This document shows, in pieces, positions 8,401 through 16,866 of a stretch of 64,000 bases of DNA. Below the pieces are notes generated by a model. It was not told where the DNA came from, did not search any database, and saw nothing but the letters and a program-made list of their open reading frames with translations. Each line of letters opens with the position of its first letter. The stretch's first letter is position 1. Origin of the DNA: Opitutus terrae PB90-1 (GTDB taxonomy: Bacteria; Verrucomicrobiota; Verrucomicrobiia; Opitutales; Opitutaceae); NCBI RefSeq assembly GCF_000019965.1, contig NC_010571.1, positions 1,550,001-1,614,000 of the forward strand. The letters run 5' to 3'. Position numbers and translations under genes: made by a program.

Positions 8401-10551
8401 TCACTCTGTGGCGGGCTGATCGAGCCCGCGGCGGGTGAGCAGCGGCTGGATGTCGGGCTCGGCGCCGGCGAAATCGCGGAACAGATCGAGCGCATCCTTG
8501 CTGCCACCACGCGAGAGCACGGTGCGGCGGAGCCGGTCGCCGTTTTCGCGCGTCAGCCCGCCGTGAGCCTTGATCCACTCCACGCTCTGCGCGTCGAGCA
8601 CCTCGGCCCAGATGTAGGAATAGTAGCCGGCCGAGTACCCGCCGGAGAACGTGTGGGAGAAATACGTCGTGCGATACCGCGGTGGCACCGGCGCGAACTC
8701 CACGCCGTAGCGCTGCAGCGCCGCGGTCTCGAACGCGAGCACGGCATCAGGCGCGGGCACCTCGGTTGCGCCGATCTGGTGGTAAGCCTGGTCCAGCAGC
8801 GTGGCCGCGAGGTACTCGGTCGTGGCGTGGCCTTGGTTGAACTTGTTCGCGGCCTTGACCTTCGCGACGAGCTCGGCGGGGAGTGCCGCGCCCGTCTGGT
8901 AGTGCTTCGCGAAATTCTGCAGCACCTCGGGCCACGTGGCCCACATCTCGTTCACCTGTGAGGGAAACTCGACGAAATCGCGCGGCACGCTGCTGCCGGC
9001 AAAACGCGGGTAGCTCACGTGCGAGAACATGGCGTGAAGCGCGTGGCCGAATTCGTGAAACGCGGTATTCACCTCGTCGTGGGTCAGCAATGTTGGTTGG
9101 CCGTCCGAGGGCTTGGCGATGTTGAGGTGATTCGCGACGACCGGCTTGGTGCCACGCAGGGGGTTCTGGCTGACGTAGGAACTGGCCCACGCGCCGCCGT
9201 TCTTGCTCGAGCGCGCGTAGGGATCGAAGAGGAAGATCGCGAGCTGCGAGCCGTCGGCATCGAGCACGTCAAACACGCGGACCGTGGGCTCATACACCGG
9301 CAGATCGTGACGCTCTTGGAATGAGATCCCGTAGAGCCGGCCCGCGGCGTAGAACACGCCGTCGGCCAGCACGCGGTTGAGCTCGTAGTACGGCTTGAGC
9401 TGCGACTCGTCGAAGGCGTAGCGCGCCTGCCGGACCTTCTCGGCGTAGAGCGCCCAGTCCCAGGCGGCGATCTGGAAACCGGCGTTTTCCTGGTCGGCGA
9501 TCGCCTGCATGTCGGCCGCCTCGCGCCGGGCGTTGGCGACGGCCGCGGGCGCGATCTGCGCGAGCAGTTTGTTCAAGCGGTCCACGCTGCCGACGGTCTG
9601 GTCCTCGAGCTGATAGGCGGCGTGGTTCGCATAACCGAGCAAGGCGGCGCGTTCCGCGCGCTTTTTCGCGATCGCGGAGACGACCGCCCGGTTGTCGAAC
9701 TCGTTGCCTCGACTGCCGCGCGCGAGCGAGGCTTCCATGATCCGCTGCCGCAACGCGCGATGCGTGAGCGTGGTCAGCGGCGCCTGACCGGTGGTGTTGA
9801 CGAGCGCGAGGAGGTATTGGCCCTCGTGCCCGGCAGTTTTTGCGGCCGCCGCCGCAGCGGCGATCTGCGCGTCGGTGAGGCCGGCGAGTTCCTCGCGGGT
9901 GTCAACCAGCACGGACGAAGCATCGCGTTCCTTCAGGACATTCTGGGTGAACGTCGTCTGCAGCGTGGCGAGCTCCGCGTTGAGGGTCTTGAGCTTCGCC
10001 TTGTCGGGTTCGGAAAGCCGGGCGCCGGCGCGCACGAAATCCTGATGGTAGCGCCAGAGCAGCCGTTGCGCCTCGGCGTCGAGGCCCAACGAGGTACGCT
10101 GCTCGTAAAGCGACGCGATCCGCGTGAACAGCGCGGCGTTGAGCTTGATCGCGTCGTTGTGCGCGGCGAGCCGCGGCGCGAGCGAGCGCTGGATCTTCTG
10201 CCGCTCGGGATTCGTGTTCGCGCTGTTGAGGTTGTAGAACGTGCGGCCGGCGCGATCGAGCAGGGCGCCGGACTTCTCGAGCGCGAGAATCGTATTCTCG
10301 AACGTCGGCGACGCGGGATTATTCGCGATCGCATCCACCTCGGCGAGTTCCTCGCTCATGCCCTGCTCGAATGCCGGCAGGAAATGGTCGTCCTTGATCT
10401 GGTCGAAAGCGGGATACTGCAGCGGCAATGGGCTTTCGGTGAGCAAGGGGTTGGACGCGCCCACCGCGGCGGCCGGATCCTGCGCGCACAACAACGTGGT
10501 CGCGCCCAGCAGGGGAAACAGGCGCCATGGACGGGGAATAAGGTTCAACAT
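8401..10551 (-). CDS. M3-family peptidyl-dipeptidase (Dcp-like), probably exported
   Basis: A zinc metallopeptidase that trims dipeptides or small oligopeptides from peptide C-termini. The start giving MLNLIPRPWRLFPLLG provides a short signal peptide ending near AQDPAAA, so the enzyme is predicted periplasmic, as are several Dcp homologues. The long helical N-terminal half is followed by the active site HEFGHALH near residue 498, where both histidines are zinc ligands and the glutamate is the catalytic base. 716 residues fits the family (about 680-720). It is monocistronic and converges on the upstream kinase gene; a shared gap of 275 bases separates it from a divergent CheY-like gene. Confidence 0.92.
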   Translation of the reverse strand: MLNLIPRPWRLFPLLGATTLLCAQDPAAAVGASNPLLTESPLPLQYPAFDQIKDDHFLPAFEQGMSEELAEVDAIANNPASPTFENTILALEKSGALLDRAGRTFYNLNSANTNPERQKIQRSLAPRLAAHNDAIKLNAALFTRIASLYEQRTSLGLDAEAQRLLWRYHQDFVRAGARLSEPDKAKLKTLNAELATLQTTFTQNVLKERDASSVLVDTREELAGLTDAQIAAAAAAAKTAGHEGQYLLALVNTTGQAPLTTLTHRALRQRIMEASLARGSRGNEFDNRAVVSAIAKKRAERAALLGYANHAAYQLEDQTVGSVDRLNKLLAQIAPAAVANARREAADMQAIADQENAGFQIAAWDWALYAEKVRQARYAFDESQLKPYYELNRVLADGVFYAAGRLYGISFQERHDLPVYEPTVRVFDVLDADGSQLAIFLFDPYARSSKNGGAWASSYVSQNPLRGTKPVVANHLNIAKPSDGQPTLLTHDEVNTAFHEFGHALHAMFSHVSYPRFAGSSVPRDFVEFPSQVNEMWATWPEVLQNFAKHYQTGAALPAELVAKVKAANKFNQGHATTEYLAATLLDQAYHQIGATEVPAPDAVLAFETAALQRYGVEFAPVPPRYRTTYFSHTFSGGYSAGYYSYIWAEVLDAQSVEWIKAHGGLTRENGDRLRRTVLSRGGSKDALDLFRDFAGAEPDIQPLLTRRGLDQPATE

Positions 10552-10826
10552 GGCGCGCAGGATGCGAGGGCGGAGCGGCAACGCAAGGGACGTTCGGCGC
10601 GCGCGCCGCTGGAGCAACCCTTTGGCGGTCGCGCCCTGCGCGCCCGCGCGGACGAAACGAATCTGCGAAGTTTTTCCTGTTCCAACGCCAAAATGCGCCG
10701 ACGAAGGAGGCACCGCAGTTCCTCTGCCTCTGGCTCAAGCCTCCCAACCGATCCGTCGGCGTGCGGCGGCTTTTTTGCTGGCGCGGCTTGGTGCGGCGGT
10801 CCGGCCACCTTCCAACCCGTTTTATC

Positions 10827-11216
10827 ATGCCACTGAGAATCCTCACCGTCGACGACTCGAGGACCGTCCGCATCATCATTCGCAACGCCTTCAAGCGATT
10901 CGACTGTGAAATCATCGAGGCCGGCAACGGGCTGGAGGGGCTGGAAAAAGCGAAGAGCAAACCGGACCTCGTGCTGCTCGACATCACGATGCCGACGATG
11001 GACGGGCTTGGCATGCTCGAAGGCCTGCGGGCCAATCCCGAGTTGCAGGATCTGCCGGTGATCATGCTGACGGCCGAAGGCCAGAAGAGCACCGCGGACC
11101 AGACCGTCGCGCTCGGCAGCCGCGGCTATGTGGTGAAGCCGTTCACCAACGAGATGCTGATCCAGCAGGTCAGCAAAGTCGTGTCGCTCGTGGAAAAGCA
11201 GCCGGTGGCGAGCTAA
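10827..11216 (+). CDS. CheY-like single-domain response regulator
   Basis: 129 residues, only a receiver domain. All key residues are present: acidic pocket D9 and D10, phospho-acceptor D52 (VLLDITMP), T82 and K104 (VVKPF). It has no output domain, so it would act by protein contact or in a phosphorelay. The ATG giving MPLRILTVDDSR is chosen because the receiver fold begins there. No chemotaxis genes are adjacent; the kinases in this window at 7348 and 33542 are candidate partners only by proximity. Confidence 0.9.
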   Translation: MPLRILTVDDSRTVRIIIRNAFKRFDCEIIEAGNGLEGLEKAKSKPDLVLLDITMPTMDGLGMLEGLRANPELQDLPVIMLTAEGQKSTADQTVALGSRGYVVKPFTNEMLIQQVSKVVSLVEKQPVAS

Positions 11217-11316
11217 CAGACTATCGGATTTGAGCCCCGCGCCTTGATCCTGATCGAGCGGTTCGAGGCGGAAAGCAAAGCACCCGGTCGCGGGGTGCTG
11301 GTCTGAGCGAGCGCGA

Positions 11317-11649
11317 TCAGCGTGGCGACGCTGGCTCGGACTCGGCGTCGGCAGAATCCTCGAAGCGGTCGGCCAGTGACTCGAGATAGCGCAGCAGGGT
11401 TTCCAGCGCGCGCAGCGACGGGTGGTCCGGAGCCGGCAACCGTGCGCCGACGGCGATCAACGTATCGAGCCCCTCGCGATCCACTCGTACCGCCAGCCTG
11501 CCTTCGCGCACGACGGCGCGATGCAAAGCATAGCCGAGTCGGCGGGGCGTGGTGCTCGACTGTAGGAACAGGTCGCGTTGCGCAGGCGTGAGCTTCACCG
11601 TGATGCGGCCCGTGGCCGGGATCCGCGGGCGTCGTCGCGAGTAAGGCAT
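11317..11649 (-). CDS. Hypothetical protein
   Basis: 110 residues when begun at MPYSRRRPRIPATGRIT (a further in-frame ATG 24 bases upstream adds MRGVSLCW). Basic N-terminus, then a compact mixed alpha/beta section (TVKLTPAQRDLFLQSS) and a C-terminal helix ending in a Glu/Ser-rich acidic tail. No recognised domain, signal peptide or membrane helix. Lies between the convergent CheY-like gene and, upstream of it, the GH94-like gene transcribed in the same direction. Coding is supported by composition and an uninterrupted frame only. Confidence 0.55.
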   Translation of the reverse strand: MPYSRRRPRIPATGRITVKLTPAQRDLFLQSSTTPRRLGYALHRAVVREGRLAVRVDREGLDTLIAVGARLPAPDHPSLRALETLLRYLESLADRFEDSADAESEPASPR

Positions 11650-11709
11650 CCAGCATAGACTCACGCCGCGCACGCAGGTTCGCTCACGCCCGGGCTCGCC
11701 GAGCGGGGA

Positions 11710-14700
11710 TCAAGCGGACGAATGCCACGGCTGGAACTCGCGGCCGAGCGCGAGCTCGAGTCGCACAATCCGGCCGCTGCGCGAGAACACCTCGGCGGCC
11801 AACTCGCGCGGGAGCACAGCCTCGCGGCTCGTCCGGGTGCTGCCGTCGGTGAAATGCAGCGTCAGCTGGGGCTCACCACTCGTGCGCCGGTAGACGACCG
11901 GCACGCCGCAGAACGTGAACGCGAGGGCGTCGGTGGGGAGCCGAAGCCGTTGCTCCCTCCCGGCGGCATCGGTGTAGGCGAAATCGGGTTCGGTGGACAC
12001 GAATTCGTCGCCGGGGAGAAAGCGCGGGACAAAACGGAGTTCGCCGGCGTCGATCTGCACGCCGAGCTCGCCGAGCCGCGTGAGGATTTCCTCTTTCACC
12101 TGGCCGGTCATGCCGGGCTGTTGTGCGCCCGAGTGACCGGGCGTGTGTGAGTAGGGATCGGTGGGGAACGCGCCGTATTCTTCCGGCGTTTTGTTGAAGC
12201 TCAGTCCCGCGCGCACCTCGTGATATCGCTCGGCCAGTCGTGCCGCCGCGGGCGAGCGAGTGGCCTCAGCAAGCGCGAGATTCTCCTGCACGGCCAGGAG
12301 CAGTTTGGACACCATGTGCCAGTAGATGCAGCCGAGCCCTTCGTAGCCGAACATCGAGCCGCTGCGGCCGGTGAACGCGCGATGGTGGAAGACCTCCTCG
12401 TACACGGCCTTCACGCGGCCCGCGTGCTGCGCGACGGCCTGCGCCCAAGCGGGATCGGCTGCGAGGGCCTGCAGCCGCGCTTCGAGCGCGGCGCCGTTGA
12501 CCAGATCCGGATGGAACCGGCAAGTGCCGCTCGCGTCCTGCACGACGAGACGATCGTCGCGCGCCTGCAGCAGATCGTGCAGCAAGGCGCAACCGGCGAC
12601 CGCTTCAGAGGGAATGCGATTCCGTTCGAGGAAACCCGGGAGCTGGCGGTCGGGATAAAGCAGGTAGCTGTGCTGATCCGGGCGATAAAGCGGGCTGCGG
12701 CGGAGCGCTTCGAGCAGTGCGACCGCTTCAGACGGGGGAAGCACCCCTGAGCTGAGCACGGCGACCTGGCCTTCCAGCATCGGGGCGAGATGACGAATTT
12801 CCACGCCCGGGGGCTGCTCGGTGAACTCGAGCAGATTGTAGGCGTGATACAGCCCGTCCGGTCGCGCGTTGGCGCGGATGCTGTGATCGACGAACGCCAG
12901 CGCCGTGTCGATCAGCGCACGAATCCCGGCCGGCGTGAGCGCGGCGCGCGCGCCGCTGTCGTGCGTATAAACCTGCGTGCGGTAGGCGGTGCCGGCCTCC
13001 GCCAGCGCGTCGAGCAGGCTGCGCCGGGCGGCCGGCGTGATCGCGGCCGCGCCGAGCATGCCACGATGCCGCTCGAGTGCGCCGGCCACGGCACGTGCAA
13101 GCTGCGCGAGCGGCGCGGTCAGTGCGACCTCGTCGTCGCCCAATGCTGGCAGCAGGTGCTGCTGGAGATGGGCGAGGAATCGACGGAGGTAGCAGAGCGT
13201 GACAACCGAAACGCCGTAGCCGACGAGTGCGTTGTTGGCGTCATTCCACTCCGGCCGCTGCGTGTTCATCCAAATGCCGCCGCCGGGAACGAAGTTGGTC
13301 AGCCGCGTGAGCACGAGCAGCAGCAGTTTCTCCGTGAGATTCACGTGCCGCACCCGCCCATCGGCGTCGCGCACCAGTCGCGCGTCGGTGCCGAAGCGAG
13401 CTGCCGCGGCCTCGATGGCGCGGTGACGCTCGAGGTCGAACTCGATCGTCACATGCGGATTGCGTCGCATCGCGGCGTAGGTCGCGATCCGGTACGGCAC
13501 CGCGGCATAGGTGAACAGGTCGCGCCGCAACCATGTGGTCAGCGCGCCGGGATGAAAGCGGCCCGACCACTCGAGGAACTTCAGCAGGTAAATGGTCTGG
13601 TGATCGCCCCAGTAGCCGATGGAGGACCATGGGTCGTCGTGATCCAGCAGCTCCCAGTCGATGCCCGCGTGCGACAAACGGTACGGATTGTAGCCGTCGA
13701 TCGTTGAGGCGTTCACGAATTTCGCGACGATGCTCTCGAGGTAGCCGGGGAAGCTGAGACAGAGCGCCTCCCAGTTCTGGAAAATGTCGCGCCAATTGCC
13801 CTCGTGATGAAGCACCTGCTGGCCGGCGGCGTCCCGCACGCGGATGTTGAAACGGTTCCAGGGCCGACTCGGATCGCCGTGACGGCGGCTGAAGGTAAGC
13901 GGCAGAAATTCGAGTCCGAGTCGCTCCAACTCGGGGTCCTGATGCGTGGCGAGCTGCTGGAGAAACGCGGCGCGCGGTAACGACGCGGGCAGTCCGGCGA
14001 GAAACGCGGCGTGGCGCTCGGCGGTGGCGACGTTGCGTGTGCGCACGAACGCAGCGAACGGACCACACGGGATCTCGTGTCCGGAGACAAAGATCCCGCC
14101 CCGCATGAGATTGAACAGCACGTTGGCGAAGTGATGGACGGCGGTCGCCTCCGCTCCGCTCGCCTGGCGACCATCCGCCAGACCGACGATCGCGCGGAGC
14201 CGCTCGGTCGAAGCCTCGATCGCGCGCGTGACGGCTTCGGGCATGCCTCCGCACCCGAGCTGCTGCCGGCGGCGCGCGACCTCGGCCTGCGTGAGCTCGG
14301 TGTCCGCGACCATCATCCACGCCTGCTGGCTGCGGGGCGCGAGCGTCAGCGCAGCGGATACGGCGTAGGCGCCCCGAATTCCGCGGCAATGCGTCTCGCC
14401 CTGGATGCGTTCGCCCGCGTGAAACGCGGGCAGCTGCACGTCCGAAAGCAGGATGTCGGCACCCGGCAGCCCCTCGGACCAGACCACGCTGGCGCGCAGC
14501 GACTCCATCGGGATCGCTCGATCGATGATCCCCGCGGCGAGCGAGTAGACGGCGAGCGAGGTGCCCGGCAGCAGTTCGGCGGTCTTGTAGGCGTCGGTGA
14601 GGCAGCTGCTTTCGTTCTGCAATCGCGCCGGAATGCCTGGCGGCAGCACGTGCCGCAGCCCGTCGACGAGCCGCACCGAACGCGTTTCATCGGTCAGGTT

Positions 14701-15183
14701 CTCGAGCTGACAGCGGCGGACGAAGCCGTAATCCTGCGCGGTGGCCCAGCCGTAACGGAACGCGAGCCCGAGCTCGAGGTTGAGCTCCTCGAACCACACG
14801 CGGTCGCCCTCGATGCTCTTGTAGAGATTGCGCCGGACCACTTGCAGGTGCGGCGTGTGCTCGGCGAACGGTTCCCACAGCACCTCGCCGCCGCCCGGCA
14901 GCGCCACGCGGATCGCGGTGAAAGGACCGATCACGCCGGCACTGTCGTAGATCCGGTCGACCGTCTGGTAGGAAAACAACGCGTGATCGGCACTGGCGCG
15001 GCCGGCGGTGAGACCGCCGTTCGAGGCGAGAAAAAGCCACAGATCCGACGGACTGACGACGTTCATCAGGAACGGCGGCAGCCGGTCGCAATGTTGAAGG
15101 CGGTAAAACCGGCCTCCGAACGCGTCGACAAACGCGCCCTCACTGGTGGCGCGCGCGGGCGGTTCGGGCGAGAGGGAGATCAT
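11710..15183 (-). CDS. Large GH94-like protein, possible cytoplasmic oligosaccharide phosphorylase
   Basis: 1157 residues, no signal peptide, so cytoplasmic. The N-terminal third looks like a beta-sandwich (VSPSDLWLFLASNGGLTAGR onward), the rest like an alpha-helical barrel. Near residue 645 it has RPEWNDANNALVGYGVSVV, resembling the ADWND...GES signature of GH94 phosphorylases in which the Asp is the general acid. Near residue 1040 comes YGAFPTDPYSHTPGH, which I recall only from large uncharacterised proteins. If it is a phosphorylase it would release sugar-1-phosphate from imported oligosaccharides. It sits next to a LacI regulator and a beta-glucan locus, which makes beta-1,3-glucan or laminari-oligosaccharide phosphorolysis an attractive guess. 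Function is inference; the gene itself is certain. Confidence 0.8.
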   Translation of the reverse strand: MISLSPEPPARATSEGAFVDAFGGRFYRLQHCDRLPPFLMNVVSPSDLWLFLASNGGLTAGRASADHALFSYQTVDRIYDSAGVIGPFTAIRVALPGGGEVLWEPFAEHTPHLQVVRRNLYKSIEGDRVWFEELNLELGLAFRYGWATAQDYGFVRRCQLENLTDETRSVRLVDGLRHVLPPGIPARLQNESSCLTDAYKTAELLPGTSLAVYSLAAGIIDRAIPMESLRASVVWSEGLPGADILLSDVQLPAFHAGERIQGETHCRGIRGAYAVSAALTLAPRSQQAWMMVADTELTQAEVARRRQQLGCGGMPEAVTRAIEASTERLRAIVGLADGRQASGAEATAVHHFANVLFNLMRGGIFVSGHEIPCGPFAAFVRTRNVATAERHAAFLAGLPASLPRAAFLQQLATHQDPELERLGLEFLPLTFSRRHGDPSRPWNRFNIRVRDAAGQQVLHHEGNWRDIFQNWEALCLSFPGYLESIVAKFVNASTIDGYNPYRLSHAGIDWELLDHDDPWSSIGYWGDHQTIYLLKFLEWSGRFHPGALTTWLRRDLFTYAAVPYRIATYAAMRRNPHVTIEFDLERHRAIEAAAARFGTDARLVRDADGRVRHVNLTEKLLLLVLTRLTNFVPGGGIWMNTQRPEWNDANNALVGYGVSVVTLCYLRRFLAHLQQHLLPALGDDEVALTAPLAQLARAVAGALERHRGMLGAAAITPAARRSLLDALAEAGTAYRTQVYTHDSGARAALTPAGIRALIDTALAFVDHSIRANARPDGLYHAYNLLEFTEQPPGVEIRHLAPMLEGQVAVLSSGVLPPSEAVALLEALRRSPLYRPDQHSYLLYPDRQLPGFLERNRIPSEAVAGCALLHDLLQARDDRLVVQDASGTCRFHPDLVNGAALEARLQALAADPAWAQAVAQHAGRVKAVYEEVFHHRAFTGRSGSMFGYEGLGCIYWHMVSKLLLAVQENLALAEATRSPAAARLAERYHEVRAGLSFNKTPEEYGAFPTDPYSHTPGHSGAQQPGMTGQVKEEILTRLGELGVQIDAGELRFVPRFLPGDEFVSTEPDFAYTDAAGREQRLRLPTDALAFTFCGVPVVYRRTSGEPQLTLHFTDGSTRTSREAVLPRELAAEVFSRSGRIVRLELALGREFQPWHSSA

Positions 15184-15347
15184 GGAAAAATGAGCACAGA
15201 AAATCTGGACTCCCGGCGGACGGGAATCGGAGGAAAGGCCGGAACCGGCGCCGATGAGCGGCTACGGTGTCGCCGCGCGGCGGGCCCAGGCTGCTCCAGG
15301 GCGGGTCGCGGCCGGCAGGGGGCGAACGGGGATTGACGACGAAAAAG

Positions 15348-16421
15348 TCATGAGACGATCGCGCCGCTCGGCGCCGGGCCGATGGTCGCGCCATCGACCA
15401 GCCGGGCCTCGACGAGGATTTTGCGGCGCGGGGAATTCGGATGCAGGATACGGCTCACCAGCCGTGCGACCGCGGAGGAGCCGATGTCGGCGTGCGGCAC
15501 CGCCATCGAGGCGACCTGCGGCAGCCCGGCGGGCGGTTCGAGGCCGTCGAACCCGGTGACGGAGCAATCCTGCGGCACGCGAATGCCGCGCGCCTGCAGT
15601 TCCCGAATGAGATGGTAAGCCTGGTGATCGGCGGCGCAGACCCACGCGGTGATCCGCTCCTGCGCCATCAGTTGCACGACCCGGTCGGGAATCGCCGGTC
15701 CCAGTTCGGAGAGGTGCGGCACCTGGCGGCTGATGTTGATCGACCAATCGGGACGGAATTCGAGCCCGAGTTGAAAGAGCGCCTCGACGTAGCCGCCGAA
15801 ACGCCGGATCGACCAGTGACCGCCGACGGGGTAGTCCCATGTGACGAAACCGATCCGCCGGTGTCCCTGGTCGCGGAGCCTCGTGACGAGTGTGAGAATC
15901 GCGGCGGAGTCATCCGTATCGATCGTGTCGACACCCGCGGACGCGTAGCTTTCGAGGACCGCGACGGTGGAGATCTTGCGCGAGATGACCTCGACGGCGA
16001 CTTCCGGGAAAGGGTAGATCAGGACGGTGCCGCGCCAGTCGCCCGCGCGGATGTGCCGGAAAATGCTTTGACGTTTCGAGGTGGGATCGAGCAGCGCGGG
16101 TTTCTCGAAGCAGACGTCGATCGCCAGGTGCTCGATCTCGGCGCGATCGCGAATGCCCTGAAGAATGAAAGGAAAGGTGGCCATCGCCACGTTCTCGGCC
16201 GGGACGCCGATGAGTACGCCGATGGTCGCCGGCTTGCTGCCGCGGGCGCGGCGCACACCGCGGGTGGGAATTCCGCGGTAGCCCATCTCCGCGGCGAGCG
16301 CCTGCACCCGCGCGCGTGTTTCCGCGCTGATTGCAGGATGGTTCGCCAAGCTCCGGGAGACCGTGGTCCGGGAGAGGTTCAGTTGCTCAGCGAGCCGTTG
16401 CTGGTTCAGGGAGCGGGACAC
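15348..16421 (-). CDS. LacI-family transcriptional regulator
   Basis: Sugar-responsive repressor or activator. An N-terminal helix-turn-helix (RLAEQLNLSRTTVSRSL, residues 8-24) with hinge helix precedes a periplasmic-binding-protein-like effector domain that starts near residue 60 (TIGVLIGVPAE) and includes the typical VTGFDGLEPPAG stretch near 300. The GTG start giving VSRSLNQQRLAEQL places the HTH at the usual distance; the frame stays open 54 bases further and an ATG there is an alternative. It is divergent from the TonB-dependent receptor and glycan operon, and identical TGTGCACA sites lie in both halves of the shared gap, so it probably controls that operon and itself. Confidence 0.92.
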   Translation of the reverse strand: MSRSLNQQRLAEQLNLSRTTVSRSLANHPAISAETRARVQALAAEMGYRGIPTRGVRRARGSKPATIGVLIGVPAENVAMATFPFILQGIRDRAEIEHLAIDVCFEKPALLDPTSKRQSIFRHIRAGDWRGTVLIYPFPEVAVEVISRKISTVAVLESYASAGVDTIDTDDSAAILTLVTRLRDQGHRRIGFVTWDYPVGGHWSIRRFGGYVEALFQLGLEFRPDWSINISRQVPHLSELGPAIPDRVVQLMAQERITAWVCAADHQAYHLIRELQARGIRVPQDCSVTGFDGLEPPAGLPQVASMAVPHADIGSSAVARLVSRILHPNSPRRKILVEARLVDGATIGPAPSGAIVS

Positions 16422-16509
16422 GGCAAAAGAGCAGTCAATCCAAGCAGAAATCCGGATGGGGCATGTGCCGCACACTGTAAAGTAACTTTGCGATTACAAG
16501 AGAAAAATA

Positions 16510-16521
16510 TCTGTGCACAAA
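16510..16521. promoter_or_regulatory. Candidate LacI operator, left site
   Basis: ATCTGTGCACAA contains the perfect 8-base palindrome TGTGCACA at 16512-16519 with a central CpG-free GC step, upstream of the regulator gene. The same ATCTGTGCACA occurs again at 16644-16654. Inferred from repetition and position. Confidence 0.5.
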
Positions 16522-16643
16522 AACGCTACATAAGGTGCATGAAATGCGGCGGCGGGCGGCGGGATCGATGGGAATTTCCGGACATTTACCTATGAGAAAC
16601 GCCCCGGTTCAGAATACAATCGCCGTCAATTCAGCATGCACGA

Positions 16644-16666
16644 ATCTGTGCACATTTATGTTGACA
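16644..16666 (+). promoter_or_regulatory. Candidate LacI operator plus -35 element for the receptor operon
   Basis: ATCTGTGCACA at 16644-16654 repeats the left site in the same orientation. Six bases later there is TTGACA at 16661-16666, a perfect -35 hexamer. No convincing -10 hexamer follows at 17 bases, so the promoter is only partly supported. Confidence 0.45.
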
Positions 16667-16866
16667 CGCGCGGTCACGTCGCGCCCACTACGCGCCACAT
16701 TGCCACCGCGTTCAGGTGCAATCCTCCTCAACCCCGAACCGCCCCGCTGAACGTTTTCTCCGCTTCCGCCCGCCCGCCCGAGCTGCTCAACGGAGGGCGT
16801 TGGAGGCTCCAAAAACAAGTCATGTCGGACTGTTCACTGACCCAACCCACCCCGCTCGTCCTACTC

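Larger units (their letters stand above)
16422..16866. other. Divergent regulatory gap between LacI gene and TonB receptor
   Basis: 445 bases without a gene. It is less GC-rich than its surroundings around 16480-16530 and 16600-16665, the likely promoter parts. It holds two ATCTGTGCACA sites and a TTGACA hexamer at 16661-16666. The part from 16690 to 16866 is open in the receptor frame but looks like leader rather than protein. Confidence 0.6.
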
